The notes: generated by a model from the letters alone, not told the origin. A stretch of DNA of 64,000 nt from JALSNL01 sp036479585 (GCA_965224785.1 OZ245062.1:4486604-4550603); one strand, 5' to 3'. Shown: positions 34,226-44,204, counted from the first letter of the stretch. Made by a program: numbers and translations.

Positions 34226-34659
34226 TTCTAATTGAATAAATTATAATAATCGAATATATGTAATTAGGTTTTGGATATGTGAGATCTACATTTCGAATAT
34301 TAATTAATCAATTCATATCCATTTTTTTTACTTCTCAAATACCTTTCTAAAATAAGATATGTGCAAAATTGTTTTAGTAAATTTTTATAAAGCTTACTAA
34401 AACAATATTGTACCGTATTGAAGCACTTTCTATTCGATGTATCATAGGCAAATTATAAAGTTTATTAAAACATCTTTTCTGTGTTTTGAAGTACAAAGAT
34501 TTTGTGATGAAAATCAAATAAGTGTTGCCAAAATAAATTATTTTGGGCATAGAATTTGAATATTTTTGCTAAAATATTTTTTTTTATGACTAAACATTTT
34601 TATTTATTAAAATTTATTTAATAGCTATATTTACAAACTAAATTTTAAGAGTTATTTTA
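34226..34659 (+). other. 434-base gap with one strong dyad
   Basis: No coding sequence is seen. The main feature is a perfect 13-bp inverted repeat, ATTGTTTTAGTAA at 34368-34380 with its complement at 34394-34406 and a 13-base loop. It has no T run, so an operator or mRNA structure ahead of the exopolysaccharide genes is more likely than a terminator. Confidence 0.5.
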
Positions 34660-36093
34660 ATGACTAATGTTCCAAAATATAAATTTTACTTTGCCATTGC
34701 TGATTTAGTTTTGGTTTCTCTTGCGTTTATACTCGCATCATATCTTGTTAGGTATGATAAGAGTTTGGAATTGTTTGAGTTTCTAAAACTGGCTTATCCA
34801 GTATTATCGTTATTTTTTATTGCAGCTGCTTTTTTTATATTTATTTTTCAAGTAAATAGCTTATATAAGATTAATATAATTTTTAATAGAGCTGCTCACT
34901 TAACAGCAATTATTAAATCCCTTTACTACGGCACTCTTAATGTTGTAGTTATTTCTCATCTGGTTAAGTCATCAGAATATCTAGATTCGAGACTAATTAT
35001 TTTTATGTTTTCTGTAATTGTAATTCCAATTCTGTATCTTTTTAGAGTTGAGGTTGGTAGAAAACTTTTATTAAGATATAAAAAACAATTTAACAGTAAT
35101 GTTGTAATAGTAGGGGATGGAACTACTGGTAAGCTGTTAGCAACAAAGTTACTATTTGAAAATCCAGAAGGAATAAATATACTTGGTTTTATTGTTAACC
35201 ATAAGATAGTTGAAAAGCAACTGAATGGACTTGAAATTTTGGGTACAATTGACGAACTGGAGAAAGTAAATAGTCAATTCAAAATTGACGAAATTATAAT
35301 TGCAATTGATGATATAAAATATGAACGACTTTTAGAAGTATTAGATTTATGTAACTCATTAAAAGTTACTGTAAAATTAACTTCTGAACTTTTTGATATT
35401 GTTACACGAAAAGTATCAACGGAAAAGTATGCTGGAATTCCTGTATTAGGTGTCTCACCTCATTACAGTAATTCGCTTAGTATGAAAATAAAAAGAGTTG
35501 TAGATTTAGTACTTTCAATTTCGGGAATTGTTTTACTTTCTCCAGTTTTATTTGTAGTTGGTATTTTAGTTAAGTTATCTTCCAACGGACCTATTTTTTT
35601 CCAACAAGCACGAATTGGACAAGGCGGAAAAGAATTTAAGTTTTACAAGTTTAGATCTATGACAGTTGTTGATGAAGATGACAAAGAAAGAGAAAAACAA
35701 ATGATTGAGTTTATGAAGAATAGTGATGAAAATGCTGGCGATACTAAGATAATTAATACAAGTAGAATAACTTGGATAGGTAAAATAATTAGGAAATTAT
35801 CTTTAGATGAATTACCGCAATTGTTTAATGTAATAAAAGGGGATATGAGTTTGGTTGGTCCAAGACCTAGCTTACCTTATGAGTATAAGAATTATGATAC
35901 TTGGCAAAAAAGAAGAGTTAATGTTTTACCAGGTTGTACTGGTGTTTGGCAAGTTTGGGGAAGGAGTTCAGTTTCATTTAAAGATTCAATGGTACTGGAT
36001 TTATATTATGTAAATAATATGTCCCCTTGGTTAGATATTCAGCTTATAATAAAAACAATTCCAGTTATGTTATTTTCTAGAGGAGGAAAGTAA
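34660..36093 (+). CDS. Exopolysaccharide initiating sugar transferase (polyprenyl glycosylphosphotransferase)
   Basis: A 477-residue WbaP/WcaJ-type enzyme. Four or five membrane helices in residues 1-130, a Rossmann-like domain (NVVIVGDGTTGKLLATKLL), one more helix, then the catalytic bacterial transferase domain: KRVVDLVLSISGIVLLSPVL, GPIFFQQARIGQGGKEFKFYKFRSM, DELPQLFNVIKGDMSLVGPRP and PGCTGVWQVWGRS. It transfers a sugar phosphate to undecaprenyl phosphate, the first step of repeat-unit synthesis. It begins an EPS group with the SLBB protein and Wzc-like kinase. Confidence 0.93.
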   Translation: MTNVPKYKFYFAIADLVLVSLAFILASYLVRYDKSLELFEFLKLAYPVLSLFFIAAAFFIFIFQVNSLYKINIIFNRAAHLTAIIKSLYYGTLNVVVISHLVKSSEYLDSRLIIFMFSVIVIPILYLFRVEVGRKLLLRYKKQFNSNVVIVGDGTTGKLLATKLLFENPEGINILGFIVNHKIVEKQLNGLEILGTIDELEKVNSQFKIDEIIIAIDDIKYERLLEVLDLCNSLKVTVKLTSELFDIVTRKVSTEKYAGIPVLGVSPHYSNSLSMKIKRVVDLVLSISGIVLLSPVLFVVGILVKLSSNGPIFFQQARIGQGGKEFKFYKFRSMTVVDEDDKEREKQMIEFMKNSDENAGDTKIINTSRITWIGKIIRKLSLDELPQLFNVIKGDMSLVGPRPSLPYEYKNYDTWQKRRVNVLPGCTGVWQVWGRSSVSFKDSMVLDLYYVNNMSPWLDIQLIIKTIPVMLFSRGGK

Positions 36094-36251
36094 CGTAGTA
36101 TTTTTCTATTATTAAACAAATTAAATAACTAGTTGTAACTTTTGAAAATATTTGTTTTATTCTACGTCTAAAGTAGTTGTAAAAATTTTCGATATTATAA
36201 CTAATATTATTAATGTTCTTTTATAAAGACAAAAAAGAGGAAGTACTCACC

Positions 36252-36770
36252 ATGAAGAAAGTTCTATCAATAATATTATTTCTATTTTTGGTTCAAGGTT
36301 TATATGCACAGGAAGCTAAAGATATAAAACTTGGTACAAGATTTTCTAATTCAGGAGCTAAACCAGGAGGTTTGTACGATTATTCTGATCCTGAATCATT
36401 TAATATGAAGGTATCAGTTTGGGGTTTTGTAAAGTTTCCAGGAAGATATAATGTCCCAATTTCAACAACCGTTAGTGATTTATTATCTTATGCTGGAGGA
36501 CCAACAGACGCTTCTAATTTAGAAGATTTAAGATTGTATAGAGTAATGCAAGACTCTACCCAACATTTATTTAAGTTTGATTTTAATGATTTATTGTGGT
36601 CAGATAAATTAGAAAATAAAAGTAGAAAAATACCAAAATTACAAGGTAGTGATTTATTAGTTGTACCTGGTGAACCAAGACTTTATTTCAAGAATTGGTT
36701 TAGACTTGGGCTATCCATTTTCTCAGCTATTGGAACATTAATTTTTGCAATAATATTATTAAGAAAGTAA
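36252..36770 (+). CDS. SLBB-domain protein of the polysaccharide export system
   Basis: A 172-residue protein. Signal peptide MKKVLSIILFLFLVQGLYAQ, an SLBB domain (VSVWGFVKFPGRYNVPISTTVSDLLSYAGGPTDAS), then a C-terminal membrane helix (LGLSIFSAIGTLIFAIILL). It lacks the Poly_export domain of Wza and is much shorter, so it is an accessory part of the export channel rather than the channel itself. ATG at 36252 with GAGGAAG upstream is chosen over an in-frame start 39 bases earlier. The kinase gene follows 15 bases later. Confidence 0.8.
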   Translation: MKKVLSIILFLFLVQGLYAQEAKDIKLGTRFSNSGAKPGGLYDYSDPESFNMKVSVWGFVKFPGRYNVPISTTVSDLLSYAGGPTDASNLEDLRLYRVMQDSTQHLFKFDFNDLLWSDKLENKSRKIPKLQGSDLLVVPGEPRLYFKNWFRLGLSIFSAIGTLIFAIILLRK

Positions 36771-36785
36771 GAAGGAGTAATACTA

Positions 36786-39044
36786 GTGGAAAGAACTAGA
36801 ACAAAAAACACAAGAACAGCTGAAGATGCTAAAACATCGGTTAATTATATAAATTTGATTAAATCAAATTTAGGAGTTGTATTACTGATAAGTTTAGTTA
36901 TATTTTCATTAACATTGATTTATGCAATAACAACAGAGGATGTTTATAGAAGTGCTGTTGTATTAAAATTAACGAAACCTAAAGAAGGTGGGGTACTTGC
37001 TAAGGCTCTTACTCTTGGAACCTCAGGGACAGATAGATATATAGCCAATGAGATTGAAGTTCTAAAAAATAGAAAAATTCGTGAATGGGTTGCAACAGTA
37101 GTAATTGATTCATTTAAAAAAGTAGGGCATACAGATATTGGCGATGCTCATATATTGAATAAAAGTAAAAATCTTTTTGAAGATGATGCTCCTTCATTTC
37201 GTTCAAATAAATCTTTAGCAAATGTATTGCAAAATAATGTAGAACTTATTCAAAAAGATGGGCTGGATTTTATTGAAATTATAGTTGATTCGCCTTCTCC
37301 TACTGAATCTGCATTAATTGCCAATAGTTATGCAAAAGTATATCAAGAATATAATTTGCTAGATAGTAGAAAAAAATTAACAAAACTTAAAGAATATCTA
37401 GAGTTACAAAAGGATGAAAAACAAGATGAATTAATTGTTGCGGAAGATAATTTGAGAATATATCAGTCCCAAGGAGGAGGAATTGAATTGGGGCAACAAG
37501 CAACAACTTTAATACATACTGTTGCACAATTTGAAGCTGATAAAAATAAAGCTTATGTTGAAATGACAATGGCAAAAAGTAATTTAGATCAGCTAACGCA
37601 AGAATTACGAAAAAGAAATGGTTCTCTAAATGATTGGGATGTAATTCAATCGGCTCAACCCGAAATTGAACTTTTACGTAAAGAGATTGCAGTTGTCAAT
37701 ATTCAAAAAACAAAAGCTTTAGCATCTGAAAACTCTAGTATTAATGGTTCAGCAATAATATCTAAATATGATAATAAACTTGCAAACCTAAATAGAAATT
37801 TAAATCAATTACTATCGAAAAATAGAGATAAACTATTATCTGCAAGTCCTGTAGAATTAAAAAAATTAACACAAGATGTATTCCAAGCTCAAGTTATTTA
37901 CGAAGCTGCAAGAACACAAAATTCACAATTAGGCGGGGTAATTTCTCAATACGAAAGTAAGTTTGATCAACTACCTCAACAAACCTTAGAGCTTGCTAGA
38001 TTACAAAGAAAGAAATTAGCTTATGAAAAAATGTACACAATTCTTGAAGAAAAATATCAAGAAGCTTTAATCAATGAACAATCGCAACCAGGTAATGTTA
38101 TTTTGCTTAGTGATGCAAGAGTTCCAGGTGGGCCGGCAAAACCTAATAGACCTTTATTAGCAATACTAGGATTGTTTTTAGGATTTGGTGCTGCATTTGG
38201 GTATATCTTTTTGAAAGATTATTTTGACAAAACAGTTAAAACTCCAGACGATATAGAAAAAGAAAATACAAATGTACTTGCGTGGATTCCTAAATTTGAA
38301 AGAAAAATTGATAAGTCGAAAAAGAATGCTGAAATTTTTGTTGGTGGAAGTCAAGAAACAGCAGCTGGGGAATCTTACAGATCTTTAAGAACTCGAATAC
38401 AATTTTCAAAAATAACAGATGGTGCAAAAAGTATATTAATTACTTCCTCTGCTCCACAAGAAGGAAAGACAACTGTTTCTTCAAACTTAGCAGCAAGTTT
38501 TGCACAATCAAATAAGAAAACAATTTTGCTAGATTGCGATTTAAGAATACCAAGAGTAAACGAAGTTTTTGGTGGACAAAAATCTCCAGGGTTTACAAAT
38601 TATTTATTTAAGCAAGCTTCGTTTGAAGATATTGTTAGAAAAACTGATTTTGAAAATCTTTATTATATTGCTGCCGGAACAATCCCAACAAATCCATCTG
38701 AGATTCTTGGTTCAGCTCAAATGAAAGATTTTATTGAGAAACTAAAACAAGAATTTGATATTGTAATTGTTGATTCGCCTCCAGTAATGACTATTACAGA
38801 TGCGGAAATATTATCTCATATAGTTGATATGACAATTTTGGTTGTATTTGCTGAAAGAACTGAAGTGGACTGGTTAATTGAATCTACAAATCAATTAACA
38901 AATCATGGTCAAAAATCTTTTATTGGAACAGTCTTAAATAACTTTGATTACAATAGTGGTTACAGGTCTTACAATAAATATAACCACTCTAAATATTATT
39001 CTAGAGTTGATAAAAGTAAGCAAAAAGAATGGGTAGAGTCTTAA
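36786..39044 (+). CDS. Wzc-like chain-length regulator and tyrosine kinase
   Basis: A 752-residue polysaccharide co-polymerase fused to a BY-kinase. The Wzz domain begins with TM1 near residues 35-52. A long coiled-coil periplasmic part follows, ending at SDARVPGGPAKPNRPLLAILG and TM2. The cytoplasmic kinase has Walker A APQEGKTT around 557-562, Walker A' LLDCDLRIPR and Walker B VIVDSPP. The tail is rich in tyrosines (YNSGYRSYNKYNHSKYYSR), the autophosphorylation cluster. GTG start, preceded by GAAGGAG. A terminator follows, then the integrated element. Confidence 0.93.
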   Translation: MERTRTKNTRTAEDAKTSVNYINLIKSNLGVVLLISLVIFSLTLIYAITTEDVYRSAVVLKLTKPKEGGVLAKALTLGTSGTDRYIANEIEVLKNRKIREWVATVVIDSFKKVGHTDIGDAHILNKSKNLFEDDAPSFRSNKSLANVLQNNVELIQKDGLDFIEIIVDSPSPTESALIANSYAKVYQEYNLLDSRKKLTKLKEYLELQKDEKQDELIVAEDNLRIYQSQGGGIELGQQATTLIHTVAQFEADKNKAYVEMTMAKSNLDQLTQELRKRNGSLNDWDVIQSAQPEIELLRKEIAVVNIQKTKALASENSSINGSAIISKYDNKLANLNRNLNQLLSKNRDKLLSASPVELKKLTQDVFQAQVIYEAARTQNSQLGGVISQYESKFDQLPQQTLELARLQRKKLAYEKMYTILEEKYQEALINEQSQPGNVILLSDARVPGGPAKPNRPLLAILGLFLGFGAAFGYIFLKDYFDKTVKTPDDIEKENTNVLAWIPKFERKIDKSKKNAEIFVGGSQETAAGESYRSLRTRIQFSKITDGAKSILITSSAPQEGKTTVSSNLAASFAQSNKKTILLDCDLRIPRVNEVFGGQKSPGFTNYLFKQASFEDIVRKTDFENLYYIAAGTIPTNPSEILGSAQMKDFIEKLKQEFDIVIVDSPPVMTITDAEILSHIVDMTILVVFAERTEVDWLIESTNQLTNHGQKSFIGTVLNNFDYNSGYRSYNKYNHSKYYSRVDKSKQKEWVES

Positions 39045-39067
39045 AAAAATAATTAACATAAACTGAG

Positions 39068-39096
39068 AAACCCTGCTTATAGCAGGGTTTTTTATT
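39068..39096 (+). terminator. Intrinsic terminator after the EPS genes
   Basis: A 10-bp stem (39068-39077 with 39081-39090, AAACCCTGCT) followed by TTTATTTT. It ends the EPS transcription unit just before the integrated element. Confidence 0.85.
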
Positions 39097-39136
39097 TTAA
39101 ATATTTGCGATTTTATCCCTATCAGAAAAATTTGAA

Positions 39137-39189
39137 GTACCCACGACAGGATTCGAACCTGTGACCTACAGTTTAGGAAACTGTTGCTC
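39137..39189. repeat. attL: displaced 3' end of tRNA-Arg(CCT)
   Basis: These 53 bases are identical to 51879-51931, the 3' part of the tRNA-Arg gene from the anticodon stem to the acceptor end. The copy lacks the D arm and 5' acceptor strand, so it is not a functional tRNA. It marks the far end of the integrated element; the integrase gene starts 87 bases away. Confidence 0.93.
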
Positions 39190-39220
39190 ATTATTGTAAT
39201 ATAATAACTTACATACTAGT

Positions 39221-39238
39221 AACTACTTTTTTAACTAC
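39221..39238. promoter_or_regulatory. Candidate integrase arm-type site, left
   Basis: AACTAC-TTTTTT-AACTAC, a direct repeat of AACTAC, 31 bases inside attL. The same 18 bases with one change occur inside the other end at 51773-51790. Confidence 0.4.
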
Positions 39239-39275
39239 CATTTTATGATTCTTTAGTTTAGAAGGAGACTTTATA

Positions 39276-40286
39276 ATGTTTCTAACTAAACGACCATCAG
39301 GAACTTACTACCTCTGTTACACTCAATCCAATGGAAAGAGAACAACTCGTTCAACTTCTACTAGAATTAAAAAAGATGCTCTTAAATTTCTAGCAGACTT
39401 TCATAACGAATTAGCTACTAAAGAAAACAATAAGATAATATCCATTTCATTTAGTAAATACTCATGGAAATTTCTAAAGTATTCTGAATCAGTACATAGC
39501 GAAAAATCTTCAAGAAATTTTAAAAGAACATTTAAATATTTTATGAATTTTACAGGGGATTTAGATTTAATAGATATAACTAGAAAAAGCGTAATAGAAT
39601 ATTTAGATTATAGAGTACGCAATCCTTCTATTTATCAAGCTAGAATTGATTTGATAAATTTATCAAGTGCATTTAATAGAGCAATAAGCGAAGGATACCT
39701 TTTAGAAAATCCATGTGCTAAATTAAAACAATTTAAACTGCCTCAGAAAGCTCCGAAATACTTTAGTGAATATGAGTATCAAGTATTATTAGATTCAATA
39801 AAAGAAAAATGGTTTAAAAATATTGTTGAATTAGCTTATAATAGTGGTATGAGACAAATGGAAATTTTGACATTAAGATGGAGTCAAATTGATTTAAAGA
39901 ACGATACAATTACTTTAAATAACCACTTTGTAATAAACAAAGGTAAGAAAGTACAAACTGTTTATTTATCTAGAAGAGCAAAAGAAATAATAATAGAACT
40001 ATATGATGAAAAGAACTTTGAGTTAGTTTTTCACAATAACTTTAACCAATACAAACAAGACCATATTAGTAAAAAATTTAAGAGATATGTAAAAAGTATC
40101 GATGTAAATCCATCTTTAAACTTTCATAGTCTAAGACATACTTTCGCAAGTAGATTAGTTCAGAATGGAACTAGTTTGTATATTGTACAAAAACTACTTC
40201 ATCATCAAGATTTTAAAACAACTCAGGTATATTCTCATCTAAGAGATGAAAATTTAAAGGATGCTATTAAACAATTAGACATTTAA
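39276..40286 (+). CDS. Tyrosine recombinase (integrase)
   Basis: A 336-residue phage/ICE-type integrase. An N-terminal SAM-like core-binding domain spans about 50-150. The catalytic residues are Arg193 (NSGMRQMEILTLRW), His284 and Arg287 (FHSLRHTFASRL), His310 (LLHH) and nucleophile Tyr319 (TQVYSHL). It should have inserted this element into tRNA-Arg(CCT). AGAAGGAG precedes the ATG. It lies next to the displaced tRNA end, as is usual. Confidence 0.95.
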   Translation: MFLTKRPSGTYYLCYTQSNGKRTTRSTSTRIKKDALKFLADFHNELATKENNKIISISFSKYSWKFLKYSESVHSEKSSRNFKRTFKYFMNFTGDLDLIDITRKSVIEYLDYRVRNPSIYQARIDLINLSSAFNRAISEGYLLENPCAKLKQFKLPQKAPKYFSEYEYQVLLDSIKEKWFKNIVELAYNSGMRQMEILTLRWSQIDLKNDTITLNNHFVINKGKKVQTVYLSRRAKEIIIELYDEKNFELVFHNNFNQYKQDHISKKFKRYVKSIDVNPSLNFHSLRHTFASRLVQNGTSLYIVQKLLHHQDFKTTQVYSHLRDENLKDAIKQLDI

Positions 40287-40750
40287 AGAGGTTAAAATGA
40301 AAAAGAGGTTGAAAATTTATAGCTTTTAAAGGGGGAGGGTAAGCTGAAATAAAAACGTGATTAAGTGAATATAGCTCCAACAATATCTGTTTAATAAAAA
40401 TGCTTTAAATTCAAAACTCTTATTTAATGTTGCATACTATTTTCACAAAATAACTTTCTTAACCGAAAAACAATCTAAAACAACTTCCAATATTTTTTCA
40501 GAAAAAATCTTATGATAAATTTTGCAAATTGTCGAAGTGAGTACAATCAATACAGACGTAGTTGATTCTACCGTCTTATATAGATATCTGCTAATGTCTT
40601 ATCTAAAAGTAAATTAATTATTAGATTGCTTCATTAAAGATTCTTCTTCTTCTTTAATAGTAATCATTGACAATTATGCACATTTAATGTTATCGAATAA
40701 ATAATTCGAAATACTATTGTAATTATAACTTAAATCAGAGTACTGATATT
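40287..40750 (+). other. 464-base gap inside the element
   Basis: No convincing gene. It holds a purine-rich stretch with AAAGGGGGAGGGT near 40330 and a hairpin ATTAAAGA/TCTTTAAT around 40635-40660. An element origin or control region is possible but not shown. Confidence 0.4.
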
Positions 40751-41338
40751 ATGAAACAAAGTGAACTAGATAAAGTTTTCATTCAACTCCTTGAGAAGGA
40801 AAATATAGACCCGACTTTATTGAAAGAAGAGAATCCCATAGCTGATTTTGTATCTTTTCTGACTGAAGTTATGACTGACCCTAAAATAGACATCGAGTTA
40901 ATATATGAGAATCAACAAGTATTATTAGTTCTTTTATTAGTACTTGCAAAAACCATTTCAGACGAATTTAATGAAGTGGAAGAATTTGAATTTACTCCAC
41001 GTATTATGAATGTTGTAAAGAATTATTCAACCATGTTTATCCCATTTCTTACTAATATTGAAGAAGTAGTTAAACAAGCGAGAAGTATAGAAGAACTTAA
41101 AAAATGTCTTAATTCTTATAATGGGAAAAAGATGCTACCCGAAAATATAAAAATATATGAAGGAATTATTACCATCCAAAAAAAACTCCGTAAAAAGTAT
41201 AATGTAGGGCATCATGCCAGTTTAACAAACGCTACACGTCTATATTTTAAGAATAAGAAAGAAAGGAAAAACAAAAAAGAAATTAAGTCTATCACAGAAA
41301 GTGTTAGTCGATATATAAAAAATAAAAATCCTCTTTAA
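40751..41338 (+). CDS. Element-encoded protein of unknown function
   Basis: A 195-residue mostly helical protein. The N-terminal half is acidic, the C-terminal third is very basic (LRKKYNVGHHASLTNATRLYFKNKKERKNKKEIKS), which suggests nucleic acid binding. No family is recognised. It lies between the integrase and the Cys-rich protein on the same strand. Confidence 0.5.
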   Translation: MKQSELDKVFIQLLEKENIDPTLLKEENPIADFVSFLTEVMTDPKIDIELIYENQQVLLVLLLVLAKTISDEFNEVEEFEFTPRIMNVVKNYSTMFIPFLTNIEEVVKQARSIEELKKCLNSYNGKKMLPENIKIYEGIITIQKKLRKKYNVGHHASLTNATRLYFKNKKERKNKKEIKSITESVSRYIKNKNPL

Positions 41339-41421
41339 CGCTATTAGAATTTTTCTCATTTACACTTAGCAGAATAATATAATCTCATTTTGCATCCATA
41401 TTTAATTTTATTGGAGCAAAA

Positions 41422-41793
41422 ATGAAAAACAAAAACAATCCACCCTTAAAAACAATTCGCAATTTTTGTCTTAAGTGTTGTAATAACCAACCGAAAGAAG
41501 TTAAACTTTGCACATGCAATAAGCCAGATAATTATTGTGTCTTATATCCATATCGATTTGGAAATAAACCCAAAAATGAGAAGGTTAAACTCACACCCAT
41601 TAAAGCAATCAGAGAGAAGTGTGTTGACTGTTCAGTATATGAGCTAGGAAAAGTAAGTGGTTGCATTTTTGATGGAAAGCAAGAAGATAAATGTAGTTTG
41701 TATAATTTTCGAATGGGTAAAAATTTAAATCGCAAGGGTATTGGTGGAAATCCTAATTTTAAGAAACACAACTCAACACCCCAAATTGAATAA
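41422..41793 (+). CDS. Cys-rich protein with two copies of a zinc-finger-like unit
   Basis: A 123-residue basic protein made of two related units. Unit 1: TIRNFCLKCCNNQPKEVKLCTC..YCVLYPYRFGNKP. Unit 2: AIREKCVDCSVYELGKVSGC..KCSLYNFRMGKN. Each has CxxC followed by further cysteines and ends in LY-x-(F/Y)R-x-G. Similar small proteins with the pattern CxxC...C.LYPYRFG are common in phages and prophages, function unknown. It is probably co-transcribed with the helicase gene 100 bases downstream. Confidence 0.7.
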   Translation: MKNKNNPPLKTIRNFCLKCCNNQPKEVKLCTCNKPDNYCVLYPYRFGNKPKNEKVKLTPIKAIREKCVDCSVYELGKVSGCIFDGKQEDKCSLYNFRMGKNLNRKGIGGNPNFKKHNSTPQIE

Positions 41794-41893
41794 ACATAAT
41801 TGCGTTAACAATATTATATGAAAACTAATAGTATCACTAGAAATGTGTTAGTGAGTAGGGGGAATTGAATAATAAACATAGGAATAATAAATA

Positions 41894-43333
41894 ATGAGTA
41901 AAATACATTTTGGAAAAATGGAATACCATAATTACAAAGAAAATAAATTTTGGGAAGAAGTTGAGGAAGGGAAAAATTATAGTATTAGTATTATTAAAGC
42001 TGATGTAGTTGATTTCTTAATTAAGAAAAAATTTGGAAAATTATACAAAAATGGAAAAATGATTTATGTAAGGATAATCAATAAAAGAGTTATAGAATTA
42101 GACCAAGAACTTATTCGTGATTATGTACTTGAATATGTTAGAAACACAGACGTAAAATTAGCGGAGCATTGTACCAATAAGGAAATTGTACACGTACTAA
42201 TAAATGGAAGTGGTAATTATTTAAATAGAGATACATTTAGGTCATTGAATAAAGTAGAATTACAATTTGGAAGTGATGGTAAAAATTCATCAAATTTTTT
42301 TTTCAAATATTCTTATGTTAAAGTAACGAAGGAAAAAATAGAACTGCTCGAATATAAAAGACTTAAAGGACATGTATGGTATGACCAAATTATAGACCAT
42401 AATTTTAAGATAAATAAGAATACATCCGACTTTGAAAAATTTATTAAGAATGTATGTGGTAATAATGAAGAACGATTTGAAGCTATAAAGTCAACGATAG
42501 GTTATTTATTAAGCACTTATAAAAATCCTAGTTTATCCAAAGCGATTATTTTTTGTGATGAAGGATTAAATAAAGGAGATGATCCAAATGGACGTACTGG
42601 CAAAAGTTTGATTGGAAAAGCAATTGGTAAGATGCGAAAACTAGCTGATATTAAAGGGCAAGAGTATGACCATAAAGATAAGTTTAGATTTCAAAAAGTT
42701 GGTATTGATACGGATGTAATTCTATTCAATGACGTACCAGGAAATTTTAACTTTGAAAAATTATTTAGTAGCATAACTGAGGGTTATGATATTGAGAGAA
42801 AGTTTGCTCATAAAATTCAGATACCATTTAAGGAAGCACCTAAAACTTTAATTACTACTAATTACTCAATTCTTGGTAGAGGCTCATCTCATAGAGATAG
42901 AATACATGAAGTAGAATTTTATAATTTTTATAGTGATACACATAAACCTATTGATGACTTTGGGAAGAACTTTTTTGATGATTGGAATGAAGATGAATGG
43001 AATGCTTTTAATACTTTTATGTTTAGTTGTGTTCAAGTATTCTTGTCTAAAGGATTGATTAAATATCGGTCAATAAATTTAGATAAGAAAAAGATACTTC
43101 AGCAAGTTGGAGAGACATTTTTTGAATTTGCCGAAAAAATAAAGTTAGACAAAAAACATAATAAGAAAGACTTGTACGAATTTTATATTGAAAAGAAAAA
43201 TGATTTTATAGTTACTAGTCAGAAAACTTTTTCGAAGTTCTTAAATGATTATGCTAGTTACAAGGGATATAAAATGATTAGCACTAAAAGTAATAATGAA
43301 AATTTCTTTATGTTAACTAAACCTAAAGAGTGA
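41894..43333 (+). CDS. SF3-like helicase / primase-helicase protein of the element
   Basis: A 479-residue protein resembling the C-terminal helicase part of phage and mobile-element primase-helicases (DUF5906/D5-like). Walker A is GRTGKS at 233-238, and VILFNDVPGNFNFEKLFSSITEG holds Walker B. ITTNYSILGRGSSHRDRIHEVEF supplies sensor and arginine-finger-type residues. No primase active site is recognisable in the N-terminal 180 residues. It probably unwinds DNA for replication of the excised element. Confidence 0.75.
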   Translation: MSKIHFGKMEYHNYKENKFWEEVEEGKNYSISIIKADVVDFLIKKKFGKLYKNGKMIYVRIINKRVIELDQELIRDYVLEYVRNTDVKLAEHCTNKEIVHVLINGSGNYLNRDTFRSLNKVELQFGSDGKNSSNFFFKYSYVKVTKEKIELLEYKRLKGHVWYDQIIDHNFKINKNTSDFEKFIKNVCGNNEERFEAIKSTIGYLLSTYKNPSLSKAIIFCDEGLNKGDDPNGRTGKSLIGKAIGKMRKLADIKGQEYDHKDKFRFQKVGIDTDVILFNDVPGNFNFEKLFSSITEGYDIERKFAHKIQIPFKEAPKTLITTNYSILGRGSSHRDRIHEVEFYNFYSDTHKPIDDFGKNFFDDWNEDEWNAFNTFMFSCVQVFLSKGLIKYRSINLDKKKILQQVGETFFEFAEKIKLDKKHNKKDLYEFYIEKKNDFIVTSQKTFSKFLNDYASYKGYKMISTKSNNENFFMLTKPKE

Positions 43334-43411
43334 TTAAGGAATTATGTATTTCTATTAATAGATTTTAGAGAGATAGAAATATGGTAGTAGAGAGTAAATA
43401 ATATGGAAACT

Positions 43412-43449
43412 ATAATCACTAAATCACTCTTACGGTATTTAGTGATTAT
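43412..43449. terminator. Two-way terminator between convergent element genes
   Basis: A perfect 13-bp stem (43412-43424, ATAATCACTAAAT, with 43437-43449) and 12-base loop lie between the helicase gene and the minus-strand defence operon. Confidence 0.6.
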
Positions 43450-43580
43450 CTAGTATAGCAAAGAATATGAACTAATTATTTGATGTTTGTTTATATATTA
43501 TTCTCTTACTATAACAGATAGAATTTAAAAATTTATACGTACACAATAATAATTCATTAAGGGGAGCGTTTATTTTGTTG

Positions 43581-44204
43581 CTAAAATTTTTGCGAATATA
43601 ATTTGCGATCTGATTTTGCTTGGTTTAATATCCATCGGTTAGTAGTTATTAAAAAGTAATCATCCGTTAGTGAATAAAAATCTTTATCGTTTGAAAAAAT
43701 CATCTTTAATTCTTGTTTTACATTTGAAACAATATTGATTAAAAGATGATCTCCAAAGTCTAAATCTATAAAGTTGTAATCATCAAACAGAGTATCATAA
43801 TTCTGATTTACATTACTAAGTGGGAAAGTTTTATTAAAAATTCTCTTAACCAGTTTCAGTCTAACTCCCAAATACTCTTGGAAATTTAGGTTGTTTTTTT
43901 TCTGATATTTAAAATCTTTTGGGTCGTATCTTTGTTTTTCAAAAAACAATGTATAAGAATTATATTGAATATGTTTGTAATATTCTAGAATGACTGGCAA
44001 TGTTGAATATGGAATAAATCCACTTGACTTTAATGATTGAATTGCAACTTGAACTGATTCAAATCTTTTAAGATTTGAAGTAATGTTTGATTCGCCAAAT
44101 GGATCTTGTTTGAGAATAACAATATTTGTATCTACAAAAAATCCTTTAAACTGAAGTTTGTTTTTTGAAGTAATAAGTTCTTCTGAGGTAATAACAATAG
44201 GCAT
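43581..44204 (-). CDS. PIN-domain ribonuclease-like protein
   Basis: A 207-residue protein with the acidic residues of the PIN nuclease fold in order: Asp25 in FFVDTN, Glu74 in PVILEYY, Asp148 and Asp152 in FIDLDFGDHLL, and Asp173/Asp175 in FSNDKDFYSL. PIN proteins cut RNA and include VapC toxins, but this one is longer than VapC (about 130 residues) and has no VapB-like antitoxin. Its ATG overlaps the stop of the STAS-like gene by one base, so it is the last gene of a coupled operon. RNA cleavage is inferred from the family. Confidence 0.8.
   Translation of the reverse strand: MPIVITSEELITSKNKLQFKGFFVDTNIVILKQDPFGESNITSNLKRFESVQVAIQSLKSSGFIPYSTLPVILEYYKHIQYNSYTLFFEKQRYDPKDFKYQKKNNLNFQEYLGVRLKLVKRIFNKTFPLSNVNQNYDTLFDDYNFIDLDFGDHLLINIVSNVKQELKMIFSNDKDFYSLTDDYFLITTNRWILNQAKSDRKLYSQKF

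Noticed and set aside
39137..39189. A second tRNA-Arg gene
   Set aside because: Only the 3' half is present; no D arm or 5' acceptor strand follows. It is an attachment site remnant.
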